A DNA stretch of 64,000 bases. Source: Opacimonas sp002292215 (lineage in GTDB: Bacteria; Pseudomonadota; Gammaproteobacteria; Enterobacterales; Alteromonadaceae). Location of the stretch: contig OX044360.1 in assembly GCA_943846745.1 (NCBI GenBank), positions 1,612,001-1,676,000 of the forward strand. The letters run 5' to 3'. Position numbers and translations under genes: made by a program. The notes beneath the pieces were generated by a model that was given only the letters and a program-made list of their open reading frames with translations, was not told the DNA's origin and did no database searches. Each line of letters begins with the position of its first letter. The first letter of the stretch is position 1. Below are positions 9,029 through 18,064 of this stretch, piece by piece.

Positions 9029-10081
9029 TTAAAATGGGGCTGGGTATTGTGTCCAAACAGCATTAACCGCCTGCATTTCATCCACCGTTAAGCCACGAGC
9101 GAATGCCTGAATATTTTCATCTAATTGTGCCATGGTAGTTGCACCAATAATGGTCGAGGTGACCCCATCGACTTGATCGCACCACGCTAACGCTAATTGA
9201 CTGGGTGTCATGCCAAAATCTAACGCTAACCCAATATAGGCTTTTATTGCAGCCTCACTGTGTGGTGTATTACGAAATAACCCCATACGCTGCGCTAACG
9301 TCCAGCGTGAACCTTGAGGTCTAGCGCCATCTAGATATTTACCCGATAGCATCCCTCCGGCTAATGGCGACCAAGGTAAATAAGCAATATCTTCGAATAC
9401 ACAGCTTTCAATTAGATACGGCCAGTCTTTAGTATGTAACAGGTTAAACTCATTTTGAATGGATACCGGACGAGCAAAACCATATTCATCACAAATGGAT
9501 AAAAAGGTATGAATCCCCCACGGCGTATCATCTGATAGCCCCCAAAAGCGGATCTGACCCTCTTTTATTGCATTATCTAATGCACGAACAATCTCTATCA
9601 TGTTAGCTTTTTCTGCAGCAACATCGGTTTGCGAAGATTTAACTTGGTTAATGCCATGCTTACCAAAATGTGGACTTGTGCGATTGGGCCAGTGCAACTG
9701 ATATAAATCAACATAATCAGATTGTAAGCGTTGCAATGAACCCATTAATGCTTGTTCGATAGATGCAGCAGAGATATCGCTTGCTTCACGAATATATGGA
9801 AAACCCGGGCCGACAATTTTAGTCGCAATTAACCAGTCTTTGCGCGCATGTGGATGGCGCGCAAAATAATCTCCAATGACTCGCTCAGTATCTCCACTGG
9901 TATCGGCGGAAGGGGGAATAGGATACATCTCTGCGGTATCCATAAAATTAATCCCCTGCGCAGCGGCAAAATTTATTTGTGCGTCAGCATCCGCTTGGGT
10001 ATTTTGTATACCCCATGTCATTGAGCCTAAACAGACCCTAGATACGGATTCACCAGAATTACCTAACGCTGAAAATTGCAT
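9029..10081 (-). CDS. tas: NADPH-dependent aldo/keto reductase, Tas family
   Basis: A 350-residue soluble oxidoreductase with an (alpha/beta)8 barrel. It resembles E. coli Tas along its length: GSMTWGIQNTQADADAQINF near the start, the catalytic-Tyr region MDTAEMYPIP, SDYVDLYQLHWPNR and a C-terminal NADP-binding stretch STIIGATTMAQLDENI. The physiological substrate is unknown. I start at ATG 10081, which has GAGG five bases upstream; the longer form would begin at GTG 10087, which lacks a ribosome site. It stands alone between its own terminator and the histone-deacetylase-like gene. Confidence 0.85.
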   Translation of the reverse strand: MQFSALGNSGESVSRVCLGSMTWGIQNTQADADAQINFAAAQGINFMDTAEMYPIPPSADTSGDTERVIGDYFARHPHARKDWLIATKIVGPGFPYIREASDISAASIEQALMGSLQRLQSDYVDLYQLHWPNRTSPHFGKHGINQVKSSQTDVAAEKANMIEIVRALDNAIKEGQIRFWGLSDDTPWGIHTFLSICDEYGFARPVSIQNEFNLLHTKDWPYLIESCVFEDIAYLPWSPLAGGMLSGKYLDGARPQGSRWTLAQRMGLFRNTPHSEAAIKAYIGLALDFGMTPSQLALAWCDQVDGVTSTIIGATTMAQLDENIQAFARGLTVDEMQAVNAVWTQYPAPF

Positions 10082-10213
10082 GTTCACCTCTTATTATAAT
10101 CATTTATCAATCGTGACTGATTCAGTAAGATACAGTACGTAATGGAACTATAATAAGATTATTTTACTGCTAAGCAAATAATATTAAGCAGTGCTAGCAT
10201 TTGTTCCATACTC

Positions 10214-11176
10214 TCATACGGTTATATAAGGATGAGACACCAGCGCTTTAACATGTGCAACCACACTACGCCCCAATGCGCTAAGTGCATACCCGCCTTC
10301 AAGTACCGAGACGATCCGTCCATGACAATGTTGATTGGCTAATTTGACAAGCTGGTCGGTGATCCACGCATAATCGGCTTCGACCAAACGCACATGCCCC
10401 AAATCATCTTCTTGATGTGCATCAAAACCCGCAGAAACTAAAATTAAATCCGGTTTAAAGTCACTGATAGCGTTAAACCAAGGAGTTACCGCTGCACGCC
10501 AAGACGCCGAATCAGCACCAGGAGCAAGTGGTACAGGTTTAAAATGAGAAGGCTGATTCTCAAGACCACCAAAAGGATAAAAAGGATGCTGAAAGCTAGA
10601 ACAAAACATGACATTGTCGTCATTCTTAAAGATGTCTGCTGTACCATTGCCGTGATGCACATCAAAATCAATAATTGCAACACGTTGTACATCATACTGT
10701 CGCATTGCATACGTTGCAGCTACCGCAACATTGTTGATTAGACAAAATCCCATTGCCGATGCATGAGTTGCATGATGCCCAGGGGGACGAATAGCACAAA
10801 ACGCACGCGTATTATTACTTGTAAAGACTTCATCCACCGCATCCTTAGCACACCCTGCAGCATACATCGCAGCCTTTAATGAAGCTTTCATCATTATAGT
10901 ATCGTCATCTAACCAGATATGTGGGTTGGTTTCAAATTCAGACCGTGTTTGTAACTGTGTATCTTGGAGTATCAACTCATCAATATATAACTTTGAATGC
11001 GCATGATATAAATGTTCTAAATCAATTTTGGTACCTTGCGCAAAGGTCAATACATACTCTAATCCTGACGCTATTAACTGGTCATTGATTTGATGTAATC
11101 GCGCAGGGCATTCTGGGTGATCACTATCCATGATATGGGTGTTACACATAGGATGACTAAAGATAGTTACGCTCAT
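10214..11176 (-). CDS. Class II histone-deacetylase-like (acetylpolyamine amidohydrolase / AcuC) family protein
   Basis: A 320-residue zinc-dependent deacetylase of the HDAC superfamily. The active site is visible: PPGHHA with His134-His135, zinc ligands Asp172 and His174 in DFDVHHGNGT, a third ligand in VSAGFDAHQED, and the late EGGY loop. Bacterial members remove acetyl groups from polyamines or from protein lysines; AcuC of Bacillus reactivates acetylated acetyl-CoA synthetase. It starts 5 bases after the stop of an acetyl-CoA hydrolase/GNAT fusion on the same strand, so the two are almost certainly one operon, and acs lies 1.5 kb away. The actual substrate cannot be read from the sequence. 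Confidence 0.9.
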   Translation of the reverse strand: MSVTIFSHPMCNTHIMDSDHPECPARLHQINDQLIASGLEYVLTFAQGTKIDLEHLYHAHSKLYIDELILQDTQLQTRSEFETNPHIWLDDDTIMMKASLKAAMYAAGCAKDAVDEVFTSNNTRAFCAIRPPGHHATHASAMGFCLINNVAVAATYAMRQYDVQRVAIIDFDVHHGNGTADIFKNDDNVMFCSSFQHPFYPFGGLENQPSHFKPVPLAPGADSASWRAAVTPWFNAISDFKPDLILVSAGFDAHQEDDLGHVRLVEADYAWITDQLVKLANQHCHGRIVSVLEGGYALSALGRSVVAHVKALVSHPYITV

Positions 11177-11181
11177 AATGA

Positions 11182-13041
11182 TTACTCCTGTTCTAACGCT
11201 AAATACATGTCTTTCTCATGTAAATCTTCGCTGGGTTGGGCGATGAATCCATGTTGTTTAAACACATTAATCATCGGTTTATTTTGGCTTTTAACGAGCG
11301 CAAATAATCCTGTGAATTTACGCTTTCGGGCAATGTCGATCATACTATTGAGTAGCAATGATGCCATACCCATACCCTGAGATGACTCGCGAGTTACAAA
11401 CGCCACCTCGGCTGTATTATTTTGAGGATAGTAGTAAAAACGACCAACGGCATGAATACTGACTCTTGAACCATTTTGTTTAACCACACACAAAGCCAAA
11501 TCTACACTTTGGTCAACACTCACCAAGTCACATGATTTTTGCCGTGACATATGTTTGGGATCATAACTGTAACGCATTTGTCGTGTTTCTTTGGTGTGTG
11601 AATAAAAGAACTCTTGCAAGCGTCGCTCATCAGCCGGATTTAACGGGCGCAAATAAAATAATTCGCCATTCAGTGTTACTGGAGTTAATTGTATATCACC
11701 AAATTCGGGCACTTCTGTCGGGGTCAACGCTTGATAATCAGGTACCCAGTAATGTTGGCGTACTTGCTCTAGTAACATTGCCCGAAATTTTGGGTGAGCA
11801 ACTCGAATTAACTCTAAGGCACGCTCTCGAATACTTTTACCTTTGAGGGATGCAATTCCAAACTCGGTCACAATATAATCTACGTGCCCGCGAGAGGTCA
11901 CCACACCAGAACCTTGTGCGAGTGTTGCTTGGATCCGTGATATTTGTTTATCTTTGGCTGTTGACCGTAACGCAATAATTGATTTTCCACCTTTAGAGAT
12001 TGTCGCACCAGTCACAAAATCCATTTGGCCACCAATCCCGGAATAGAAATCATAACCTATAGAATCAGCCACAACCTGCCCAGTCAAATCCACTTCCAGT
12101 GCACTATTAATAGAGATCATATTGTTGTTCTGTGCAATATTTGCAGGATTGTTCACATAACTAGATGGATAAATTTCTACATGAGGGTTCTCATGAATAA
12201 AATCATATACGGCTTGAGTACCCATACAAAAGGACGTCACAGACTTACGTGGGTGAAATTGCTTATACCGATTCGTTATCACCCCTTTTTTAATTAATTC
12301 GACAACTCCATCACTTATCATTTCAGAATGAATACCTAAATCACGATGATTTGATAGCGCCGTTAAAACCGCATCAGGGACTCTACCGATACCTACTTGT
12401 AGTGTTGAGCGATCTTCAATTAATAATGACACGTATTGGCCGATGCGTTGATATATTGGGTCTGTTGTAGGAACTGCAATCGTCGGTAATGGCGCATCAC
12501 CATCAATCATAACGCTGAATTGATTGACGTGTAAAAAGCACTGACCATTAGTGCGAGGCATATTGTGATTAACTTGCGCGACGATGTGCTTAGCAGCCAA
12601 TGCAGCACTAAGAGTAATATCAACACTGACCCCTAATGAACAGTAACCTAGCTCATCGGGTGGAGTCACCATAATTAATGCGACATCGAGCGGTAATGTT
12701 TCATTACTAAACAAGGTATGAATTTCAGATAAAAAACACGGTGTATAATCGGCCCGTCCTTCATCTACCGCCACACGAATATCGTCCCCACCAATAAAAA
12801 AGGTATTCACTTTAAACTGTTGTGCGCTTTTTGGCGCAGCCCAAGGCGCATCACCGAGAGTTAAAAACTGACAAATTTCGACATCGACCAAATCTGGTCT
12901 ACTATTCATTAGTTGTTCCATTAATACTCTCGGGACCGCTGCGGCAGATCCAAGATAAATGCGGTTACCGGATTGAACTAACCCCGTCCAATCGCCATGT
13001 TGTGAAAGAGGTGCCGAAAGTTTACTCATATATACATTCAT
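11182..13041 (-). CDS. Acetyl-CoA hydrolase/transferase family protein fused to a GNAT acetyltransferase domain
   Basis: A 619-residue two-domain protein. Residues about 10-440 are a class I CoA-transferase/acetyl-CoA hydrolase fold with the probable active-site Glu in LGIHSEMISDGVVEL and the conserved YSGIGGQMDFVTGA. Residues about 465-615 are a GNAT domain (the acetyl-CoA-binding region resembles SQGMGMASLLLNSMIDIARK). Possible roles are acetate/acyl CoA transfer plus acetylation of a protein or small molecule. It leads an operon with the deacetylase gene downstream. The start is uncertain: ATG 13041 and ATG 13029 (MSKLSAPL) are both possible and neither has a clear ribosome site. Confidence 0.88.
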   Translation of the reverse strand: MNVYMSKLSAPLSQHGDWTGLVQSGNRIYLGSAAAVPRVLMEQLMNSRPDLVDVEICQFLTLGDAPWAAPKSAQQFKVNTFFIGGDDIRVAVDEGRADYTPCFLSEIHTLFSNETLPLDVALIMVTPPDELGYCSLGVSVDITLSAALAAKHIVAQVNHNMPRTNGQCFLHVNQFSVMIDGDAPLPTIAVPTTDPIYQRIGQYVSLLIEDRSTLQVGIGRVPDAVLTALSNHRDLGIHSEMISDGVVELIKKGVITNRYKQFHPRKSVTSFCMGTQAVYDFIHENPHVEIYPSSYVNNPANIAQNNNMISINSALEVDLTGQVVADSIGYDFYSGIGGQMDFVTGATISKGGKSIIALRSTAKDKQISRIQATLAQGSGVVTSRGHVDYIVTEFGIASLKGKSIRERALELIRVAHPKFRAMLLEQVRQHYWVPDYQALTPTEVPEFGDIQLTPVTLNGELFYLRPLNPADERRLQEFFYSHTKETRQMRYSYDPKHMSRQKSCDLVSVDQSVDLALCVVKQNGSRVSIHAVGRFYYYPQNNTAEVAFVTRESSQGMGMASLLLNSMIDIARKRKFTGLFALVKSQNKPMINVFKQHGFIAQPSEDLHEKDMYLALEQE

Positions 13042-13180
13042 CCATTAATTCAATATTAAGTGTCACTGATCTTGTGTGGCGTTATGTTGTTCTGTATCAA
13101 TAAACAAGGAATAATACTGATAATTCCCTTAAGTTGGTTTGGTACAAACTTCGTTTGGTTTGGACAGTATTCGTAATCAT

Positions 13181-13261
13181 ATGATGGCACTAGATGGTAA
13201 GCGGGCCATTACGAATGCTCATGGGGAGAGTATTAAGGCTGTATTTTCTGCAGTAACGTAA
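13181..13261 (+). other. Small reading frame and 9-bp inverted repeat in the tuf/CoA-hydrolase gap
   Basis: The 298-base space 13042-13339 has no normal gene. On the plus strand a 26-codon frame starts at ATG 13181 (MMALDGKRAITNAHGESI) and the frame is open upstream to 13133. It reads like the C-terminal remnant of a protein, but I do not recognise it. ATTCGTAAT (13169-13177) is repeated inverted as ATTACGAAT (13208-13216), with an inner GGC/GCC pairing, so the same stretch could instead fold as RNA. The terminator at 13291 would end a plus-strand transcript. Function unknown. Confidence 0.25.
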
Positions 13262-13290
13262 ATACAAGTCACTATATATTTTACACATAC

Positions 13291-13319
13291 AAAAAGACCG
13301 CCATCAGGCGGTCTTTTTT
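13291..13319. terminator. Bidirectional terminator after tuf
   Basis: AAAAAGACCGCC, an ATCA loop and GGCGGTCTTTTT form a perfect GACCGCC/GGCGGTC stem flanked by A and T runs. It ends the tRNA-tuf transcript (minus) 20 bases after the stop codon and would also stop plus-strand transcription. Confidence 0.92.
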
Positions 13320-13339
13320 AAACTAATGGTTGTCTAAAA

Positions 13340-14521
13340 TTATAGAATTTTAGATACAACACCAGCACCAACTGTACGGCCACCTTCACGGATTGCGAAG
13401 CGTAAACCTTCGTCCATCGCGATTGGAGCAATCAGTTCAACAACAAATTTCAAGTTGTCACCTGGCATTACCATCTCTACGCCTTCAGGAAGCTCTACAG
13501 CACCTGTTACGTCAGTTGTACGGAAGTAAAACTGTGGACGATAACCTTTGAAGAATGGAGTATGACGACCACCTTCATCTTTGCTCAAGATATACACTTC
13601 AGCTTCGAATTTAGTATGTGGGTTGATTGAACCTGGCTTCGCTAATACTTGACCACGTTCTACGTCTTCACGCTTAGTACCACGTAATAGAACACCAACG
13701 TTCTCGCCTGCACGACCTTCGTCAAGCAATTTACGGAACATTTCAACACCAGTACAAGTCGTTTTAACTGTATCTTTGATACCAACGATTTCTACTTCTT
13801 CACCAACTTTAACAATACCTTGCTCAACACGACCGGTTACAACTGTACCACGACCTGAGATTGAGAAAACATCTTCGATTGGAAGAATGAAAGGCTTGTC
13901 TACATCACGCTCTGGCTCTGGGATGTAGTTATCAAGTGCTTCAGCTAGCTCAATGATTTTAGCTTCCCATACCGGGTCACCCTCAAGCGCTTTTAATGCA
14001 GAACCTTGGATTACTGGTAAATCATCACCTGGGAATTCGTATTCTGTAAGAAGTTCACGAACTTCCATTTCTACTAATTCTAGTAATTCTTCATCATCAA
14101 CCATGTCACATTTGTTCATGAAAACGATCATGTAAGGGATACCAACTTGGCGACCTAACAAGATGTGCTCACGTGTTTGTGGCATAGGACCATCAGTAGC
14201 AGCAACAACTAAGATACCACCATCCATTTGGGCAGCACCAGTGATCATGTTTTTAACATAATCGGCGTGTCCTGGACAATCAACGTGTGCATAGTGACGT
14301 GATGGAGTATCGTATTCTACGTGTGACGTAGAAATAGTGATACCGCGCTCGCGTTCTTCTGGAGCATTATCGATTTGATCAAATGCTTGAGCGGAACCGC
14401 CGTAAGTCTTTGCTAGTACCGACGTGATTGCCGCTGTAAGAGTTGTTTTACCGTGGTCAACGTGGCCGATAGTACCAACGTTTACGTGTGGCTTGTTACG
14501 TTCAAACTTTTGCTTTGCCAT
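13340..14521 (-). CDS. tuf: Elongation factor Tu
   Basis: GTPase that delivers aminoacyl-tRNA to the ribosome. The 393 residues begin MAKQKFERNKPHVNVGTIGH. The G1 loop GHVDHGKT, G2 RERGITI, G3 DCPGHADY and G4 NKCD are intact. The frame is open 37 codons further upstream, but those codons run through the tRNA spacer; ATG 14521 is the family start. It follows four tRNA genes in the order of the E. coli thrU-tyrU-glyT-thrT-tufB operon and is probably cotranscribed with them. Unlike E. coli tufB, it is followed by a terminator and not by secE-nusG. Confidence 0.98.
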   Translation of the reverse strand: MAKQKFERNKPHVNVGTIGHVDHGKTTLTAAITSVLAKTYGGSAQAFDQIDNAPEERERGITISTSHVEYDTPSRHYAHVDCPGHADYVKNMITGAAQMDGGILVVAATDGPMPQTREHILLGRQVGIPYMIVFMNKCDMVDDEELLELVEMEVRELLTEYEFPGDDLPVIQGSALKALEGDPVWEAKIIELAEALDNYIPEPERDVDKPFILPIEDVFSISGRGTVVTGRVEQGIVKVGEEVEIVGIKDTVKTTCTGVEMFRKLLDEGRAGENVGVLLRGTKREDVERGQVLAKPGSINPHTKFEAEVYILSKDEGGRHTPFFKGYRPQFYFRTTDVTGAVELPEGVEMVMPGDNLKFVVELIAPIAMDEGLRFAIREGGRTVGAGVVSKIL

Positions 14522-14587
14522 TTTAAATATTCCTAGCAAGGTATTAAAAAATAAATTTTCAATGAAGTAATGGAGGAAAATAGGAAG

Positions 14588-14663
14588 TGGTGCTGATAGG
14601 CAGATTCGAACTGCCGACCTCACCCTTACCAAGGGTGCGCTCTACCAACTGAGCCATATCAGC
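14588..14663 (-). tRNA. tRNA-Thr (GGT)
   Basis: 76 bases including an encoded CCA. The acceptor arms GCTGATA/TATCAGC pair, and the anticodon loop TTGGTAA sits on an ACCCT/AGGGT stem. Last tRNA before tuf. Confidence 0.97.
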
Positions 14664-14670
14664 AACGTGA

Positions 14671-14745
<75 letters not shown>

Positions 14746-14780
14746 GTTCCTAATTCTCGTATCCCCACTTCATGAGAAAG

Positions 14781-14865
14781 TGGTGGAGGGGGCAGGATTC
14801 GAACCTGCGAAGGCTGAGCCGGCAGATTTACAGTCTGCTCCCGTTGACCGCTTGGGTACCCCTCC
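14781..14865 (-). tRNA. tRNA-Tyr (GTA)
   Basis: 85 bases including an encoded CCA, with the long variable arm of a class II tRNA. The anticodon loop is CTGTAAA on a CAGA/TCTG stem and the acceptor GGAGGGG pairs with CCCCTCC. Confidence 0.97.
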
Positions 14866-14879
14866 AGAGATATTGATGA

Positions 14880-14955
<76 letters not shown>

Positions 14956-14974
14956 ACGTCATCAAGTGGTGCGT

Positions 14975-15003
14975 ATAGTATAGATAACATTTATTCTTGG
15001 CAA
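14975..15003 (-). promoter_or_regulatory. Promoter of the tRNA-tuf operon
   Basis: Reading the minus strand: -35 TTGCCA (14998-15003), a 17-base spacer, -10 TACTAT (14975-14980), then ACGCACC. It lies 20 bases before the first tRNA. The C-rich discriminator after the -10 is of the kind expected for a growth-rate-controlled stable RNA promoter. Confidence 0.7.
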
Positions 15004-15026
15004 CTGTTTTTTAAAAAAAATATCAA

Positions 15027-15854
15027 TTAAATTGAATTAATAGATGTTTCGTTGTTTTTTTCGACAATCAGGCCTGTTTTAGCCAATTGAATCAGGCCAA
15101 TAAGCACTAAATTGGCAAAATAATGGATGTTATTTTTTCGCGGAAAGGATAATTTTATTTGATCACCACCTGTAATTAACACAATAAAGTCATCGGTTTG
15201 ATCATTTAATGTCTCACATGCCAAATTTACCATACCATTTAATTGTGCCAAACACCCCTGTTCGACACAATCGGGTGTATCAGTTCCTAAAATAATAGGC
15301 TCTGCGTGTTGTGTTTGGGCTTTGTCATTAGTAAAAACTTGCTCAGTATTACTTAATAAACTGGTTTTTAATGTTTTTAGACCAGGCGCAATCCATCCGC
15401 CTTGGTGCTGATGCCGAAAAATTACATCACAAGTAATGGCTGTACCGGCATCCACTACCACAAAATCTGATTTTTGCGGAAACAAGCCCACCGCCGCGAT
15501 CATGGCTAACCAACGATCAACGCCCATATTAGTAACATTATTATAGCCGTTAATTAAAATACTATGATTTATCCGAGTATGTTTAGCCGAAGTGGCAGTA
15601 ACAATGGGGATGTTTTGTTGCGCTGCCTCTTGGTGTAATGCATCTAACCATTCGGGCGCTTTGACATAACTCAAATAAATATGACTTACCCGTGGCAGTA
15701 ATTGCACTGGCGTCAGGGTCTCCGAAAAATATTCAAGCGAAGGATTGATGTCACATAACTCAGTATTTTGTATCTCCGTAGCACGCATACAACAATATTT
15801 TGCTAATGAATTGCCCACATCGATAAAAAGGATAGACTTATCTTGCTCTGACAC
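15027..15854 (-). CDS. coaX: Type III pantothenate kinase
   Basis: ATP + pantothenate to 4'-phosphopantothenate, first step of CoA synthesis. It has an ASKHA-fold with phosphate loop FIDVGNSLAKY, MGVDRWLAMIAAVG, the catalytic-region motif VVDAGTAITCDVI and GGWIAPGLKTLKTSL. I start at GTG 15854 (MSEQDKSILF), which has GGAGA six bases upstream; the frame is open to ATG 15869 but without a ribosome site. It overlaps birA by 17 bases. In E. coli this position between birA and the tRNA-tufB operon is held by the unrelated type I kinase coaA, so this is non-orthologous replacement in place. Confidence 0.9.
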   Translation of the reverse strand: MSEQDKSILFIDVGNSLAKYCCMRATEIQNTELCDINPSLEYFSETLTPVQLLPRVSHIYLSYVKAPEWLDALHQEAAQQNIPIVTATSAKHTRINHSILINGYNNVTNMGVDRWLAMIAAVGLFPQKSDFVVVDAGTAITCDVIFRHQHQGGWIAPGLKTLKTSLLSNTEQVFTNDKAQTQHAEPIILGTDTPDCVEQGCLAQLNGMVNLACETLNDQTDDFIVLITGGDQIKLSFPRKNNIHYFANLVLIGLIQLAKTGLIVEKNNETSINSI

Positions 15855-16833
15855 TGATCTCTCCACCATGATATGTTTTTATTTCCCCATCAGCCATGAC
15901 TCGTAATGCACCTTGTGGATCAATCCCCATACAAACACCCTGCACTGATTGTTGTCCAATTAATAGAGTAATGTCTTTATTAGCAAACACATTAAGTGAT
16001 TCCCACTCTGATATAAAAGAAGACAATCCTGATTTTTCGAAAATGATTAGTGCGTGTTGAATATCTAAGATTAATTGTGCGGTTAAGTGATTACGATTAA
16101 TCATTGTTTGCTGACTATGGCTTTGTAAATCAGTAAAAGGTTGTTCAATCCCTGTAATATCATCCGGTAAATTGACATTCAAACCCAAACCAATCACACA
16201 ATGAACCTCATCACCGACAGAACCTTCAACCTCGATTAATATACCCGCTATTTTTTGCATATTAATATAGATGTCATTTGGCCATTTTAATTGGCCATCC
16301 GTGATACCAAAATGATTAAGTGTACGATTGACCGCTAAGCCAACAACCAATGATAGACCCGATAGAGTTTGATAACCGCCAGAAAAGCGCCAATACATAG
16401 ATAAATAGATACTACTTGCAAACGGTGATATCCATTGTCTACCATGACGTCCTCGACCTGCACTTTGTGCTTCTGCGATACAACTTGCACCTTGGCTTAA
16501 CTGCGCAATATTTTGTTTAATGTAGGTATTGGTGGAATCAACAACATTTAATACATCTAAATAAAGGGGCTGTGGGATCTGGCGATACTTTTCATGGCTA
16601 AGTTGTGCTTGAACATAATCAGATATCTCATCGTACGATAAGAGTGATAATGGCTCACTGAGCTTATAGCCTTTACCGCGCACCGAAAACACATCCAAAC
16701 CAAGCTGTTTAAAAGCATCGATATGTTTTCCAATAGCCGAACGCGATATACCTAATTGAGCACCCAACTCAGTACCTGAGATAAACTCACTCTGGGCTAA
16801 TAAATGTAAGAGCTTATTACGAGTGCTATGCAT
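15838..16833 (-). CDS. birA: Bifunctional biotin ligase / biotin operon repressor
   Basis: A 331-residue protein. The N-terminal winged helix-turn-helix (about 5-60: SGTELGAQLGISRSAIGKHI) binds DNA. The central ligase domain carries the biotinyl-AMP loop AGRGRHGRQWISP and KWPNDIYINMQKIAGIL; a small C-terminal SH3-like domain ends the protein. It attaches biotin to acetyl-CoA carboxylase and, when loaded, represses biotin synthesis genes. Its ATG overlaps the murB stop codon as TAATG, so the two are translationally coupled; coaX overlaps its 3' end. Confidence 0.95.
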   Translation of the reverse strand: MHSTRNKLLHLLAQSEFISGTELGAQLGISRSAIGKHIDAFKQLGLDVFSVRGKGYKLSEPLSLLSYDEISDYVQAQLSHEKYRQIPQPLYLDVLNVVDSTNTYIKQNIAQLSQGASCIAEAQSAGRGRHGRQWISPFASSIYLSMYWRFSGGYQTLSGLSLVVGLAVNRTLNHFGITDGQLKWPNDIYINMQKIAGILIEVEGSVGDEVHCVIGLGLNVNLPDDITGIEQPFTDLQSHSQQTMINRNHLTAQLILDIQHALIIFEKSGLSSFISEWESLNVFANKDITLLIGQQSVQGVCMGIDPQGALRVMADGEIKTYHGGEISVRAR

Positions 16834-17825
16834 TATAACGTGATCCTATTAATTCGCCCTAACAGTTGGACTTCGTGTTCGAGGGTAATCCCAAATTGTG
16901 CTGACACCTCTGCAATAATCTGTCGAGCAAAATTAATCAGTGCGCTCCCTGTACCTGTGGCGATATTGGTTAGCACTAATGCTTGTTGCGGGTGACATTG
17001 GATCCCATCCATAATCTTACCTTTGAATCCAAGTGTATCAATTAACCATCCCGCAGGTACTTTTACTAAGTCGTCTGAAACAGGGAAAGAAGGGATCGCC
17101 GGAAATCTAGCCTGCAGTGCCGTAAAATGTTGTGTAGAGATAACTGGATTTTTAAAAAAACTACCAGCATTGCCGATTTGTTTAGGATCAGGTAATTTTT
17201 GTTGACGTATCTGAATGACTTTTTCGTATATATCAAAAATAGAAGGTGAAGTTAACGTTGCCAATTCACCATATGAGGTGACCGTTGCAACCAATTTAGG
17301 GATAGTAAAGTTAACTTTGGTAATAAACACTTTATCTTTAAGTGCATGTTTGAAAATTGAGTCTCGATAACCAAAGGCACAATCACTCCCAGAGATTGTC
17401 TGTATAGTACGAGTTGCTAAATCAACGTATTCTACTGAATCTACATATGGACCCACTTCAATACCATACGCCCCAATATTTTGAATCGGTGCGGCACCAA
17501 CGGTACCTGGTATGAGCGCTAAATTTTCAAAGCCACCAATCCCTCGCTCTACACAAGTGGTCACTAAACTATGCCAATTTTCACCAGAAGCCACTTTAAT
17601 ATAATGATTAGTGGTGTCTTCGCTAAACACCATGCCGTGCAGTTTATTGATCCAAACTTCACCGTAATAATCTTCGGTAAAGACAGTATTAGACCCCTCC
17701 CCTAAAATAACAAAGGCATCTTGGTGACATTGATGCGCCATAATATGTTGGATGGCATTAAATTCAATGATAAAAGGCGCATGGGCAACTAACCCAAATG
17801 TGTGTAACTGACTAAGCGAATGCAA
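16833..17825 (-). CDS. murB: UDP-N-acetylenolpyruvoylglucosamine reductase
   Basis: NADPH- and FAD-dependent reduction of UDP-GlcNAc-enolpyruvate to UDP-MurNAc in peptidoglycan synthesis. The 330 residues show the FAD-binding motif ILGEGSNTVF, IPGTVGAAPIQNIGAYGIEV and the active-site region NAGSFFKNPV followed by PAGWLIDTLGFKG. The start is TTG at 17825 with GAGG seven bases upstream. First gene of a murB-birA-coaX operon with overlapping ends. Confidence 0.95.
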   Translation of the reverse strand: MHSLSQLHTFGLVAHAPFIIEFNAIQHIMAHQCHQDAFVILGEGSNTVFTEDYYGEVWINKLHGMVFSEDTTNHYIKVASGENWHSLVTTCVERGIGGFENLALIPGTVGAAPIQNIGAYGIEVGPYVDSVEYVDLATRTIQTISGSDCAFGYRDSIFKHALKDKVFITKVNFTIPKLVATVTSYGELATLTSPSIFDIYEKVIQIRQQKLPDPKQIGNAGSFFKNPVISTQHFTALQARFPAIPSFPVSDDLVKVPAGWLIDTLGFKGKIMDGIQCHPQQALVLTNIATGTGSALINFARQIIAEVSAQFGITLEHEVQLLGRINRITL

Positions 17826-18064
17826 AGAAGAACCTCTAGATGTAAAACTTAAAATCAGTATACCAGTGACGTAAAAATCTGTTCAATGAATATATTCTTG
17901 AATATCATTTTACATACCCTAGATCATATACTTTCGCGTTAAGCTTAGCTTAATAAATCATCAGTATGCTATGTAAATAAAATGTAATGCAATTGAACTT
18001 TTTATAATGTATGTTAACTAACTAATGGACAATAATTTTGTTCATATAAGTAATAGGTGTAAAC

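Noticed and set aside
14522..14632. 37-residue N-terminal extension of EF-Tu
   Set aside because: It runs into the tRNA-Thr gene; the conserved MAKQKFER start at 14521 is clear.
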